Shown here: positions 1 to 13,579 of the stretch, piece after piece
Position numbering within the stretch: the stretch's first letter is position 1
How the letters are laid out: every line of letters starts with the position of its first letter
Assembly: GCF_014633365.1 (NCBI RefSeq)
Contig: NC_068339.1
Coordinates: 1,183,001-1,247,000, forward strand
Direction of reading: 5' to 3'
DNA: 64,000 nucleotides
DNA from: Diospyros lotus
Lineage: Eukaryota > Streptophyta > Magnoliopsida > Ericales > Ebenaceae
Program-made: the position numbers and the translations under genes
The notes under the pieces: model-generated
The model's database searches: none
Seen by the model: the letters and a program-made list of their open reading frames with translations, nothing else
Told to the model about the DNA's origin: nothing

Positions 1-620
1 TTGAATGGAGCTCCCAGCCATTCGAATGGGAGCTCTCTCTCTCGCTATTGAAAATGAGCCCTATTCGAATGGAGCCTCAGCCATTCGAATGACTCATGCA
101 CCATTTGAATATCCCTTATGCCTCATTCAAATGCCTCTTAAATGATCCGAATCATACTCACATACATATACAAGCCTCAATTCGAATATCTCACTGTTTC
201 ATTCGAATGTTACCCACATGACATTATAGCCATTTGAATGCCTCTTGTCTCATCTAAATTGCCACCCTCAAACATTTATATATACATTTGAATGCCTCAC
301 TGTTACATCCAAATATCCCTTAGTATTCGAATATCATCCTCACGTCTCATATATCATATTTGAATTCCTTATTATCCATTCTAATACCCCACTCATTAAA
401 ACTTAAGGCATATCCGAATGTTTTAGCTATATTTGAATACCCTACAAGTCCAAATATTTATATACATATATGTATTAGTTTCAAATACACTCTACCTCCC
501 TTACCCAATATTGCTAAATGCATGTCCGAATGTCATAACACATATTCGAATACCCCTTCATCCATATCCAAATATTTATGTATATATATATATCTGAATA
601 TATTATATTTGGATACTGAT
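1..620. repeat. Degenerate ATTCGAAT palindrome array
   Basis: About two dozen copies of the 8-base palindrome ATTCGAAT or one-step variants (ATTTGAAT, ATTCAAAT, TCCGAATG) occur at roughly 20-30 base spacing in AT-rich sequence. The array resumes at 3173-3230, right after the solo LTR at 621-3164, so it is one older element split by that insertion. No coding potential is credible: the 92-codon open frame at 360-638 is made of repeat units. Bases 616-620 (CTGAT) are the left target-site duplication of the solo LTR. Confidence 0.7.
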
Positions 621-3164
621 TGTAATACCCCATGTTAGTATGAGATTGCTACGTAATTTCGATGAGTTTAGAATATCGAAAAATTGGTTTGATAGTAGTT
701 ATAAGTACTGAATCGACTGTAGGGAGTGCCTTAGAGTGAAATTGTCTAAGGAAAATTATATGGTCTCGATATGCGTTTTGAGTTAGAATTTATGGTATTA
801 AAAGAAATCGAATCGGGAACAGTTTTCGGTACAGCTAAACTACAGCTGTCATTTAGGCTGTAAAATCGAATCGTTGTAAGAGACTCCTAAAAAATCAACG
901 GAACCCTAGGGGGGCTCCGGTTTTACGTAATAAGCAACCCTTCAGTAGTTTCGGGATGAAACAATAGCTCGGTGAGGACACTGGGGCGAATCGTCCTTTT
1001 TGACTAAGTTTTGAGTTATTAATTTTGTATTTTCGGTATCGTAATGCCAATTAATTTAGTGTTTGAGGATATTATTATAATTAGAGAATTATTCTAATAA
1101 ATTTAGGGTTAAAAATAGGATTTAAATATATAAGTTTCTAATTTTTATAATACAATATATAATTATATATATATATATAAATATGCGCATTTAAGAGAGG
1201 CCATGCCTCTGTAATGCAACCGAGGCACGCAATGGCCACGCCTTGCCACTCCATACTTCAAATCCCATGCTCTGCAACCTTTAGGCCATGCCTCTGTAAT
1301 TCCATGGCTGCAATTTGAGTGAGCTGCACGCAATAGGGTCGCTGGGATGGCTATAAAAGAGGGAAGAATGAGAGCGAAAGAGGTAGGGAGTTGAGCTTGG
1401 CTGAGAGCTTTAGTAGAGGAAGAGAGAGGGCAAGATCGAGGGAGAGAGGGCGAGGCTGATAGAAAGATCGAGAGAGAGGGAGCTGGCCGCATCGGGCACA
1501 GCCACCATAGCCGCAAGCCGTGGCCATGGCAGCCGAGCAGCAACCAGCGCGGCCATGGCACAGCGGCAGCAAGCGACCGAGCGGAGAAGGGCGGTGGGCG
1601 AGCTGGTGCGGCGGCCCAGCAAGGTACGCGGTGGCTGGAAGAATCGGTAGAGGCTGAGAGGCGGCCGAAAATGGCAAACCCGCAGCCATGACAGCCATGG
1701 TCGCGAGCTCGGTGGCCAGGCGTGAGGTAGGGGAGGCTGCCATGGGCGGCCACGGGCATGGTGTAGCTTGGCGAAGGTTTGCGAGAGGCCAGGAGGCAGG
1801 CGGCGGAGGTGTGGCGGCGCTGGCAATGGCTCGCGGCGTTGGCGATTGGTGCGCGCAAGTTACAGGCGGTTACAGGGGAAGAAGAAGAAGAAGAAGAATG
1901 AGAAGGAGAAAGACGAAGGAGAAAAGAAAAAGAAAGAAAAGAAAAGAAAATGAAGAAAATTCTTGAAAAATAGGATTTGGTGATTTATTATTATTTCGGA
2001 GATTTTGGCAAAGAAAAATGGTTCAGGCACGCGTTTCAGGAATATGGCATGCATACCGAGAAAGTCAGAGAGGCTAAGTCAAGGTAAGTAAAATTTCCTA
2101 GAAAATTTCAAAAATTCAAGAATATTATTTTATGAATTGTCGTAGTGAAATATTTGAGAAAATATTTTACAAATAATTAGTTTGGATTTATTGAGGAAAA
2201 ATAGGAAGAAATAGAGAAAAATAGAAAATGTCAGAAATTATAGAAAAATAGGTTTCAATATTTATTTAAATAATTATGGTGATTATGATGCTTTGAGGAA
2301 TAAGTTGAAGTGACTTGTCGAATTTTGAGATTGGTACGCAAATCAAGGCGATGCACGAGACAAGGCACGGATATCGAGGTAGCCTGATAAGCTTAAGAAG
2401 GTAAGTGGTACTCCCCAATTAAAGCTAGTTTTATGAAAAATGCTTGGTTTGTAAGTGGTTTATGTTCCTCGAAAATGTTTTCATCATATTGACATGCCCA
2501 TGTATCCATCACGTAGACTGCATACATGACATGACTATGAAATGCATAATTACACGTTGATATCATTGATCACTCGCATTTGAGGCTGTAGGGAGTACGA
2601 ACTGGCACCGCTGCTTTACCAAGGGTGCACCCATACACCTCGGCCTCGAAAAAGGTGGCTGCAAAAATGATAGGCAACATTAGGGGTGCAGTTGACACCC
2701 ACGAGGTAAGACATTGCATATACACATGATATAACATTATGTACCCTTATTTAGATGATTCATCATCTAACTTGGGCTTTGCTCCTAGAATATTCAAACG
2801 TTCTAGGTGGAGATTGTAGCAGATACAAGGATAAATGAGGCATGAAATGGCACTTAGTAGAGTGCATGAAGAATTAAATGTATGTTATGTAGCCCATGTA
2901 TTTAAGTTCCACTACTTTGAATTTTGAACGTTTTGAGGAATGTTGAGGATGTAAGAATTTAATTATGATTAATGATAAGATATCAGGTTTCGATCTTTGC
3001 TTCCATATTTGATGTGTATAATGATTCTCTTTTGAGATTAATGTATGGGAATTCTGTGACAGATTCGAGGTATGATGTGATTTAGAATTAAGTTTGAAAA
3101 GAAAAATTTTATTGTCCCGGAATTGTCTCAATTTATAACGCGTTTGAGAAAGCGGGGTGTTACA
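621..3164 (+). mobile_element. Solo LTR, Ty3/gypsy-type family B
   Basis: The element begins TGTAATACCCC and ends GCGGGGTGTTACA, canonical TG...CA termini of a plant gypsy-type LTR. It is flanked by a perfect 5-bp duplication CTGAT (616-620 and 3165-3169), which proves insertion as a unit and later loss of the internal region by LTR-LTR recombination. Length is 2544 bp. A TATA box lies at 1352-1358. The following GC- and purine-rich stretch (about 1400-1960) holds several overlapping open frames on both strands, all low complexity and not believed to be genes. A related copy in reverse orientation is at 19008-21942. Confidence 0.93.
1352..1358 (+). promoter_or_regulatory. TATA box of the family B LTR
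   Basis: TATAAAA sits in a GC-richer context about 730 bases inside the LTR, where the U3/R boundary of a plant LTR is expected. A direct repeat of GGCCATGCCTCTGTAAT lies just upstream (near 1199 and 1287). Transcription start is inferred about 30 bases downstream. Confidence 0.6.
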
Positions 3165-4000
3165 CTGATGCCATAATTCGAATAACTCAAATTATATGTA
3201 TATATATATAAATACTTGGTATGCATTCAAATAAATTGTAAAGAATTCACGAGCCTCTTAGAATTTAAATAAATCAATTCTTGAATAAATCACTGTGTCT
3301 TGTGTGCATACTTGATATGAGTGGAAAACAATCTGGTTTTGTGAGTTGGGCATAAAATATATATAAGTATGACAACAACTTGTGAGATGAAATTTCGTAA
3401 TGTTTATATATATGTGAAAGCGAATGCATGACACATCATTAAGAATTTGACATTTTTGCACACATTCGGTATGATAACATTACGAGGCTTCATATTATTA
3501 ATCTTTGCACACCTATTATTTTGCGCGGAGAAAAAATGTACCCTAGAACACCTGGCAAGGGACGAGGTGGCCATAGTCCGGCTGGTTGGCTCCACATTTA
3601 TTTGTAAAATTTTATTTACATGATGCACTTTTGTATATGTTGATTAATGGCTTGCGAGCCTGTGAGATTTGATACTGACATTGAATTTATATGAACATTT
3701 GCATAGTAGTACATGGTGGCATGATGCATTTAAATTGGAATTCATAAAGTCATAAATTATGAATCTTGTACATAACTGTCGAGTCATTGATTACTCTTTT
3801 TTGGTGTCATCATATTCTTGGATCCTATACATTGTTTATTGTTTCTCGAACTTGTTGAGCCTTGTGGCTCACTTAATCTTCTTTGCCATTCCAGGTAAAT
3901 GAAAGATTGTTATTGAGGGTGAATTGGCTGCTCTCTCACTCTGCAATTAAAACACAAAGCAAAACACAATAAAAATTTTATATTTTTTTTCTTTATTTAG
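3165..4000 (+). mobile_element. Remnant of a gypsy-type LTR (3' portion)
   Basis: This continues the element interrupted at 620. It carries more ATTCGAAT-type motifs (3173-3230) and then a block typical of the 3' part of the other gypsy LTRs in this window. That block is a hairpin TGAGCC-TTGT-GGCTCA at 3856-3871 followed by a pyrimidine tract and CCAGGTAA (about 3891-3898), as also seen at 16096, 48687 and 51565. No right terminus or duplication was found, so the end is approximate. The small open frames here are not genes. Confidence 0.55.
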
Positions 4001-6080
4001 GTGAGAGGTTTATATTTGTCAGTGTACGAGTGCAGTTGTAGTCCAAATTTAAATTTATATTTTCTAGATGAGTCCAGGTCGTTCACTGAGAGATTTATTT
4101 ATGGCAAAAGAAAAAAATGTCACACACACGCACACTCATTTAAATGGATTGATAACAAGATTTTTTATGATTTTTTAGATAACAAATACTAGAAAATAAA
4201 GCAAGGCAGAAGTTGAAATAAATACTGAATATGAGAATATGAAATTGGATAGTATTTGAGTTAAGACAATCTCAGTGCCAACTTGTTAATTCCCAAATTT
4301 TAGCAGAAAAGATTAGCAACATTAATTTAATTTCAGATATGAGGGTTTGTTATTAAATACAATTAGAGATAATGATAGTTCTAGTTTAAGCAATCCCCAT
4401 ACATGATATGTGGGATTCTAATTTAAGAAACTACCATAAATTCAATTGCAATTAATACACAAAATAACTAAATTAATCATCCGAGTTTGGGTATGATAGC
4501 GTTTTCAGTTCTAATAACTCTCATGCGTGACATGAAAGCTCTAAGTTAGGCTTACGCTCCAATCCAAACCTAGTGATTTCTTAATAATCAAAACACACTC
4601 ATACTGAAGTTTAAATTAATGTTACTCATTTAAAGCGCAACTTTCTTTGGGAACCATTGGCGTTGGACATTGTCCTTGCCTTAACTCAAGATTAGATTTA
4701 GTTACTTATCTCCATTTAGAAGCTAATTGACAGAAATTTAAATGACATAATTTAAATAATAGAATTTAAATGATAAGAATTAAAATAGCAGAAACTAACC
4801 GGCCATTTAAGCGGTGGATAATTAAAAGACAAGAATTAAAATTGTAGAAATTTAAAGGCATAAACTAACCAGCCATTTAGGCGGTGAATAATAAAGTAAC
4901 AATAAATGATATAAGAATTTAAAAGAAGAAAGAAAGAAAGAAAAGTAAGATCACAAGAGAAAACAATAGAGAAAAGAAATAGGAACAAAAACAATTCTAA
5001 AAGAGAGAATTCTAAGAAAACAACTAAACTTTGATTCAAGAATAATAATCACCCTTACAAATGCAATCAAGTGAGCTATTTATAGGCCACAAGATGCAAT
5101 ACAAATAACACAATTTCAATTATTTAACTATACATAATTATATCTAATGGGCACTCACACACTTAAAGTTAAATGGATTTTAGCTATAATACACACCTAA
5201 TATTAAATGGATTTTAGCTAAAATACATACATAATAAAACACTCATAAAGTTAAATGAATTTTAGCTAAAAAACACACTTAATAAAGCACTCACATTAAA
5301 AAATTAAAAATAGATTTCTATAATTAGGTTTTTTATCTTTATTAGGATTAAAAATAATGCTTGGGCTTTCTCCAAATGATATCTTCCATGGGTTGCTCAA
5401 ATTGGGCCTTAATTTTTCATGGACTTTAATTCTTCATGAGCTTAAATTCTTTATGGGGTTTAATTCTTCATGAGTCTCCAAGCCCACATTCTTCATGCCT
5501 ACAAAAAAAATAATTTAAGGTTATTAATAAATTATATATTATATATTATATTACACATGGCACACACATATATATATTAGATTATATTATATATATATAT
5601 ATTACATGTACGCATATAATGATGTATATGTATTATATATAATTTTATATATTATTATTATTATTATTTTTAAATTTTATTTTAGAACTTCATTTCATTC
5701 ATTTTTCAATTTAAACTTGCATATAACCATAAAATATATATTAATATCTAATTTAAGCCATTTTTAAGATCAAAAGAAAGGTGTAATTATAACATAATTT
5801 TTACAAAATTAACCAATAATCATGAGTCCAATGGGATTAAGACACAGGAATAGTGGTGTACAGAGACGTGTCCTAGCTTGAAGATCCTTAGTAGCATTTT
5901 GGTAAGGCTTGTATTGAAAAGATTTTTATTTTATTAATTCACACTAAAGCCTCTTATTTATTTTGTATGGCCTTCCAGCCTAAACTTATGAGGTATTGGA
6001 AATATAACTGAATTTTTCTTAAGTTTCTGCTGCTAGTAATGAAATGAATTGTTGTTTTAATATGGTTTTGTTTTATATCA
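4001..6080. repeat. Unclassified AT-rich repeat with internal tandem repeats
   Basis: No gene is visible. There are two copies of a roughly 60-base unit around 4775-4905, each with a CCATTTAAGCGGTG-like core. About three imperfect copies of a TTAAATGGATTTTAGCTA unit lie at 5163-5285. An almost pure AT tract spans 5530-5680. The non-repetitive part (4200-4700) looks like decayed retrotransposon sequence, but no LTR ends, primer site or coding domain could be recognised. Confidence 0.45.
5163..5285. repeat. Short tandem repeat, about 40-48 base period
   Basis: Three imperfect copies of a unit with core TTAAATGGATTTTAGCTA are separated by ACACAC-rich linkers. The unit is AT-rich and non-coding. 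Confidence 0.65.
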
Positions 6081-8120
6081 TCACTGTGACGACCTCTTTT
6101 CAAATATCCTATACTAGCAAGAATATTCGAGAGTGAGCCCTTATATAAAGAGGCCATTAAAATCTCACATTCTTCATTAAACCATGTTTCTATATATATA
6201 TATATATCATACTTTCTTTTCTTACATCAAATCGCACACTTTACCATGGAAGATAACATTCACACACTTAGACCATAACACAATGCTTTTTTATCAACAT
6301 AGCTATAGTATAAAAATATATGATACACATACAAAAATGTGGACACACCGCCTTTGCGGACACACCGTCTTTGTGGAATACACCCATTTCTTTCTTCTTT
6401 TTATGCGAACACACCACCCATTTTTATCATCATGGCATGCTTTGGGGACATCCACTTGCTTTATTTACATTCAAAACACTAGGTGCGTTAAGGTAGCATA
6501 GGTATATGCATACACATATATACAACATCATCATAAATCACACAACAACATGCTTACTCTTACCCATTAGAATTCTAGGCCACATCAAATTATAATCATG
6601 CATATGACTTCATTCACATCCATTTATGGCTTATTCAGGAATTTAACATCCTATTACAATAATCGAGACATGTTGATAAAACACTAATAGGGTCAAATCT
6701 TATCCAAAATTTTCCCATAATATACCAAATCGAACGTTATCGAGTTAAGGTTATAACAAAAAAATGAATCTCAATTGGACTTCTATATCAAAAGTTATTG
6801 CCAAAACAGTGCAGCATGCGCAATACTGTATTTTTCGCTAAGTCGACTTTTCACAAAGTAAGTCGACTTTTCACAAAATAAGTCGAATTTTCACAAGATA
6901 AGTGGACTCGACCAAGAACTAGGCAAAACAACCAAAAACTAGCCTTTGTCTAGTCGACTTAACCCAAAATAAGTTGACTCGACGCACCCAAAACGCATGA
7001 AAGGGACACCAAACACCCCCAAAATTTCCAATCTAGTTTCCTAACCCACAAATGTCATTCCATGAAAGAAAAATGGGGTGAACAAACCCCAAGGAGACCA
7101 TTTTCAAGACACCTAACAACAATAAAATGAAAGCCCACAAATTTTAGGAAAACATGAAAAATGACTCATCTAACTCAAGCTTTCAAAAACACCATTGAAG
7201 GTATAGAAAACCAAAACTTTTACTAATCTTAAGGATATAACTTGCATTAAAGAATAAGAGATATGTAGATAGATGCTTGCCTTTTTGATGAAAAAGCCAA
7301 AGAGAGAATAATCACTCCAAGAGCTCCAAATCTCCCTACTTTGAGAGTTTAATTCTACCACAATTAATGGAAGAAGAACGAGAAGAAGAAAATGAAGAAA
7401 AAGTTGAAGGAGACTGCCGAGAGAGAGTAAGAATTTAAGAGGAAGAGAAGAGAAAAGAGAGGTATGAGGGAGAATGGGCTGCATGTCCATTCTCCAACCG
7501 CCCCCATCCCAAATTCCATCTTTGCTCCTCACACAACACATACACACCCAACTTACTCATGCCCTTAATGGTCTTTTGCTTCCATTTTCTTTTTCTTTCT
7601 CTTTTCTTTATTCACTCTATTTTGTAAGTTCCCATTTTACCCTTAACTTCCCCCCCCCCCCACACACACAACATATAAGCCCCATTTGGACATTTTGCAT
7701 TTTCATTTCCTTTTCCAATTTCCTTATCCATTCATTTTCCACCATATATATATATATATATACATACATACATACATCTCATTCAATAAATCCCATCCTT
7801 ATACATGACCCAAGCCCATTTAAAAGTCCACTTCATATTAAGCCCATGAAATTATTTTTAAACCCACACTTCTATTAGGCTTCAAACCCTTGGTCCAACC
7901 CATTTTATACACATATACATTAATTTACTTTCTAGTAATTTCTCCTTAAAAATATTATTTTTAATTAATTACATCCTAATCACAGAAAAATATTTTACAC
8001 CATGTAATCTCTTAATCACCCATAGGTTATTCTTGGCATCTAACAATTTAGGCCCACATGAATTGCACTATACCAAAAATGTAATTATCATCTAAGACCC
8101 ATTAAACGAGTCATTACACA
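6081..8120 (-). mobile_element. Probable solo LTR, gypsy-type family C, reverse orientation
   Basis: Read on the minus strand it starts TGTGTAATGACTCG. A similar start occurs at about 35405 on the plus strand (AATGACCCGTTATTGGG). Identical pentamers TATCA flank it (6076-6080 and 8121-8125). With this duplication the far end is GTCACAGTGA, not the expected CA, so either the end is mutated or the duplication is a coincidence. Inside are a 20-base tandem repeat (6839-6912), poly-C/CA and TA microsatellites (about 7650-7670 and 7744-7760), and no credible gene. Confidence 0.55.
6839..6912. repeat. 20-base tandem repeat with AGTCGACTT core
   Basis: Three nearly perfect units of TAAGTCGACTTTTCACAAAG follow one another with an exact 20-base period, and a fourth decayed unit (AAGTGGACTCG) follows. 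Further AGTCGACTT-type motifs lie at about 6953 and 6975. The core contains SalI-type GTCGAC palindromes like those in the Sirevirus LTRs. Confidence 0.85.
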
Positions 8121-9074
8121 TATCATTTATGTGACGTAAATAATGATTCCGTTTATTCTCAGTTACGATAAAAATTTAAAATAATATTTTTTAATATTTA
8201 ACATATCGACTCATGATATTTTGCTATTTAGAAATCAAATGTTATATTTTTTAATTGTTGAGGGATGACCATATATATTAAGTCTCTATATTAATATGAT
8301 AAATAATATTAGACATTGCGAATATCAGCTTAAATATTAAAATTAAATTAATTTAAAATTTTAATATTACATTAGAGGTGGTTAGTCAGTTTTTAAAATT
8401 ATATATAATACATGGTGTTTAATGTGGCATGGCACATCATGTGCTCTAACAAATGCTGACGTACACATTTCAGCAAATACTTAGCAGATTTCAACGTAAT
8501 TATGACGTAAACTCCTTCGAAAGCATTATATATATGTCTGTATATACATGACCCCACCCATGGCAATATGATATTTTATATTATGTATTATATTATATTT
8601 AAATTAATATAATACTTGATATATTATTCCGTGCCTTGAAAAAAACCCTTAAATGTGTACCTAATTAATTATTCCGCGTGTATGAGGTTATTGTAGTTTT
8701 CATAACCACAACCTTTATTTAATGACAATTGAGACTATTGAGAAAATAGTGGGTTTTTATCTACAATCAGTGGTGCTTAAAATTTGATTTAAATTAAAAA
8801 ATTAATTTGAATTTGTTTGGTTGGTTGGATTTTTGGTTTGATTCGATTTGATGTCAATTTAGGACTAGAAACTAAGGGTTGTTGAATATTAATAATAATT
8901 AAAACAAAGACAACAAGTACAATACATAAATATTTGTATATACATTTATTTGGATGATATATATTTATATATACATGTATTTAAATTTTTAATTAAACAA
9001 AGACAACAAGTACAATACATGTATTTATATTTAAATAATTTTTTTAAATTAAAATTTTTAATTTTTAAAAAGTA

Positions 9075-9240
9075 ATTTTAATTTTTTTGAGATATGGTGA
9101 GGTTATAGATTCGAATTTGCTTTCGTGTGGGATTGCACAATTACCTGTATCTATTCGAGAGGATAGACTTCTAGGATTTGGCTAGCAACAAACTTGATTG
9201 TTCACCTAAAATTATAAAGCAGACAAGCCATGAGTTTTAG
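9075..9240 (+). repeat. Possible degraded SINE (tRNA-like box B)
   Basis: The sequence GGTTATAGATTCGAAT near 9101 resembles the tRNA-derived box B of plant SINEs and is followed by a non-coding body. Box A is not clear and no flanking duplication was found, so the call is tentative. Confidence 0.3.
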
Positions 9241-9959
9241 AGAGGGTGAGATAAATTCAGACCGAAGACTATCTGTAATTGAGGGACCTCTCAAGTTTTT
9301 TACATTACAAAAAGAAAATAAAATAATATTTTTTTTAAAAAAATTCATTCTCCAGATTGATAGTGCCATATTAATGGCTTTCATAACTTAACAACCTTTA
9401 TTTAATGCTATTTACACATTTTCCTTGTATCCATGTGTTGTATGAAAGCTTGACAATTGTAGTTATTGAGAAATTAGTGGGTTATTTATCTACAATGAGT
9501 GGTGCTTAAAATTTGATTGAAATTAAAAAATTAGTTTGAATTTGTTTGGTTGTATTCTTGGTTTTAGTATTAGAGAGGATCGATTTTTAATATGAGTCAA
9601 TTCGGTGTCAATGTCAATTTAGGACTAGAAACTGATTAAGGGTTGTTGAATATTAAAAATAAAATATTAAATAATAATAAATACTATTAAATATTAATAA
9701 TAATTAAAAGACTTAAAACGTATCGTGATGCCTCAATAATTAAAAAAAAATTCATTTAGTTATTGAAGTGCAAAATATTAAGATTTAATATCTCAATTAT
9801 TAAAATATGTTACTTTAAGTTTTTATTGTAACTAAAAGTAAATGAAGTCGTTATCTATGCCAAATAAGATGCCACGCCACATAAAAAAACCACATTAGCG
9901 AGACACGTCATATTAGGTTTATACATAAATATAATATTTGGTAAGAAAATGACCTAAAT

Positions 9960-10215
9960 TTCATTAGGCTAGTTTTTATTTTTTTGATTATTTTTAGGTC
10001 TTTTATGAAATTTAATTATTTTTTATAAAAGTTTTAGGTCTTTTTTAATATTTTAGCCTTTTTTATGAAATTTTTAGGTTTTTAAAAATAAAATTTAGGT
10101 TTTTTTGATTATTTTTACCTATTTTTAATGAAAATTTTACATTTTTTTATGAAATTTATGTCATTTTTTAAATATTTTTAGGTCTTGTATAAAATTTATG
10201 TCTTTTTTTTTTTTT
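9960..10215. repeat. Minisatellite with AGGTCTTTT / ATGAAATTT units
   Basis: Irregular repeats of a roughly 25-35 base unit alternate TTTTTAGGTCTTTT with ATGAAATTT. The same minisatellite type occurs at 17345-17630. In both places it lies upstream of a promoter-like relic, which supports the reading that 8-18 kb was once a tandem array. Confidence 0.7.
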
Positions 10216-13200
10216 TGATTAAGGATCAAATGTTATATTTATGTATTAACTCTAATCTAATGTATTTTATTAACTTGACGTTTGCTCACAGAAATGAGTG
10301 CGTGTGTGCATCGACTAACGGGCTATCATGGTAAGAATTTAAAACAATATATTTTTAATAGTTTAGACACCAATTGTTGACATTCTACACTACAGGGATG
10401 AAATGTCATATTTTTTAGACTGCATTCTCTTTACTGTTTTCAAGTCATTTTTAATTTTTTAAAATAATAAAAATGCGTTCTCTTTACTGTTTTTAAAAAT
10501 ATATTTTTGAAAAAAAAAATTGTTAAGAAAACTCAAAACAACAAAAAGTTGATTTGAGTATTTTTATTTAAAATAAATTATAAACTCAAAATATATTTAT
10601 TTACTTATTCATATTTTATTATTGTAATGGGAAAAAATAGTACAAAATTCTTTAACTTTAAAATGTATATATATTTTTAATAATATATTAATATTAAATA
10701 TTTCTAATTTACTGAATAATCAAATTTATTGAATAAAATATTATTAAAAAAATATTTTCAAAATTTCAAAAAGAACGCATTTTCAATTTTTTAAAAATAG
10801 ACTATCAAAACAAAAAATTGAAAATAAATTCAAAACTTAAAATTAAAAATTGAAAAATAAAAAGAAGATAACCTTAATTGTTGAGAGGCCTCTATGTATT
10901 AAGTCTAATCAAAAGAAAAAAAAATAAATACAATAAATAATATAATTATTTGAATGCTATATATTCATATATACATATATTAAAAAAAATTACATTGAAA
11001 ATAGGAGAAAAAAGGATTTTGGATTAGAATGGATAGAACCTATTTGTTTTTTAGTCTAGAATTTCTATAAAATCTAGTCTCAATCCGCTTTGCCCCAAAT
11101 CAGTACCTCAATCTATATTTTGTTTTTTTTTAAATGGTAATACTTGGATTTTTGGATTGTCTATCCTTTCTCACCTTTATTTTTTATACGATTTTTAGGG
11201 TAAGTTATATTATTAAATTTTTAAAAGTGATCGGCTTATGTTTTAAAAAATATTTAATTTGAATAATTAATCTAAACACCCTAACCGTACAAGTATATTT
11301 TTTAAAGGATAATGCCAACTATTATTCTAAACTTCAATAAATGCACATTCTATTAGTTGATAATAAATGTATTGTATTTTGTAATATTTTTTCAACTAAT
11401 AAAATTATTTTAAAATATAACTATTATCTTTAAAATGATAATTACCATTACTTTTTTAAAAACAAAAATACTACTGGAACACTCAATTTTGACACTTGAG
11501 ATGATATTTTCTATTAATAAATTTATATTAATTTAATAAACAATATTAGACATCATGAATACTACTTCAAATATCAAAATTTAAAACTAATAAAATAATG
11601 GAGGTGATTAGTCGGTGTTTAAAATCATACATAATACATGGTGTTTAACTATGATATACGTAAATTTTTTAGGGGCACTGCTTCGATGTTTCTGAATCAT
11701 TTCTATTTTTAAAATATCAAGAAATGTTTCTAGATTATTTTTGTAATTTAAAAAAAAAATTGTGGTTATTTTATAATATTAGAAAAATATCAAAAATGAG
11801 TTCCCGATTTGAAAATGTATTTTTATCTATGAATAAAGATGAATTTTTTTATCTCTAACTTGTAACGCCTCGTAAATGGCTAATTAATTTAATTTTGGGA
11901 TAATTTGATTTAAAAGAAATATTAAAAATAAATTGTTGTGATTAAATAAAAATAAATTATGAGATTTTAAGAAATAAGAAATTAAGATAATTAATTTTGT
12001 TATTTTAAGAATTTTTGGAATTACAGAAAAATTAAAATAAATCAAGTTGTGTAATTTTTGAAAATTTCGGGTGTTACTGTAATTAGTATAGGGGGTGCGT
12101 GTGTGATTTATGGAAGTTGGGGGTGGTTGGTGTGAATTGCGGAAAAGGGCAAAAAGTCTCTTCAAATATAACTTAATGTATATATAGGTTGAAGAAGCGT
12201 GAGGGCGTGCGGGCGAGGCAGGCGGTCGCAGGATCAATTCGCGGCAGACGTGTGCGAGGGGTGGATTTTTGGGCTGATTTAATCAACCTAAGGACGTCGA
12301 AACGAAGTCGTTTCGCTAGGAGGCGGTGGCTGCCCCAGCGCTGCCACGTGGCCGCGTTTTGGCCACTTCTTTTGGCCAATTTAAGGCCGTTTTTTTAGCT
12401 CGATTTCGGGCGTGATTTGTGCAGCATGAACAGTAAAAAAATTACAGAGGAAGCAGCAGCTCGCGGTAGGAATTTTGAGAAATTTGGGCTTCAAAAAATA
12501 TGATTAAATCCCGTTTAATTCCAGAATTAATTATCCAGATATGTAAACAAGCTAGTAATTAATATTCTCTGCGGTCGAAATTTTGTTTAGAGTCCAATTT
12601 TATTAATTTTGACAATAATTGGGATATTGCAGTTTGTATAACTTTGATTGCGTTTGGTCAAAACGAGCCTAAGACTATCTTTGAAAAGGCAAGTTCTTTA
12701 TACCCTCATTATCAATTCTTTCGTTATCAATTTATTTGACCTCCCTTCGTTGGTTTCAGCTGTTAATAAATTATGGAATTTAAAACGGTTTGTTTTAAAA
12801 TTTAATTTATTAAACTGGTCTCGAGGGTTTCATTCGTTGGTTGCCTACGGGGGTTTGTACCACCCCCAAGCATATGGGAATGATGTCGTACTCACCCAGG
12901 GCTAGGTTCTTAGCTGTCGGGTTTTATTATTAGATTTTTGGTTATTTATTGGCTAGAGCGGTTGTGCGGGTGGGGTAAGGATTAGCTGTTCGGTGACAGT
13001 GTGATTGTTGTACGGTCTATCTTAGGCTGTCAGATGGTCTCTCCTAGTCACGGACTACTGACCGGTGCCAGGCACTGCTAACTAGCTCTGCCGTTATGTG
13101 ATTATAGCATGCCTGGTTATGTTTTATTCTTGTTGCATGGTTTGGTATGCACATGGGTACGGGCTGCATGCTGGGAATTATCATGATTTGGTTATGCTTG

Positions 13201-13579
13201 ATCACAGACATTCTAGATTGATCAGGTTGCATCTAGCACGGGCATATGCATCGCGTGTGATTTACTATATGGGCAAAGCGTGGCCTGATGCCTGGATGTA
13301 TGGGCGCCTTGTATCACGTTGATGCTCATTACGCCATTGCATTTTATATGCATTGCATGGTTATTGGTAGTATTTAGTTATTGAATAGGAGTACCGTTCC
13401 GAGGGAGCCTATGGCTCGGGATAGGCTCGGGTGTCGGGAGTATCGACGTGGATACGGGTGACGGGAGTACCGACCCGGGATAGTGCGCACAGGTTTATTG
13501 GAGATCTATGTTACCTTTCAGGGCAGTGGTAAGTTGGTATGGGACTTGGGTGCCAGGACTACAAGAAAAATCAGTTTTA

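Larger units (their letters stand above)
8121..11855. repeat. AT-rich relic region with duplicated promoter-like units
   Basis: No open gene is present. The segment around 8260-8560, with core 8453-8545, resembles 17700-18000, 16597-16710 and the promoter of the JIP23-like gene at 33859-33935. The segment 8690-8910 is repeated at 9380-9730 and again at 18490-18790. A minisatellite occupies about 9960-10215. The part at 11490-11645 resembles 8270-8420. The remainder (10220-11490) is AT-rich low-complexity sequence in which I see nothing definite. Confidence 0.6.

Noticed and set aside
1163..1966. Several overlapping open frames of 60-230 codons on both strands
   Set aside because: They lie in a GC- and purine-rich leader of a solo LTR, have low-complexity Arg/Pro/Ser-rich translations, and have no start context or homology.
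6839..6990. CRISPR-like regular repeats
   Set aside because: The units are directly tandem without unique spacers, and the context is a plant LTR.
7474..7878. 134-codon open frame
   Set aside because: It is Ser/Phe/Pro/Ile-rich, runs across poly-C/CA and TA microsatellites, and lies antisense in a probable LTR.
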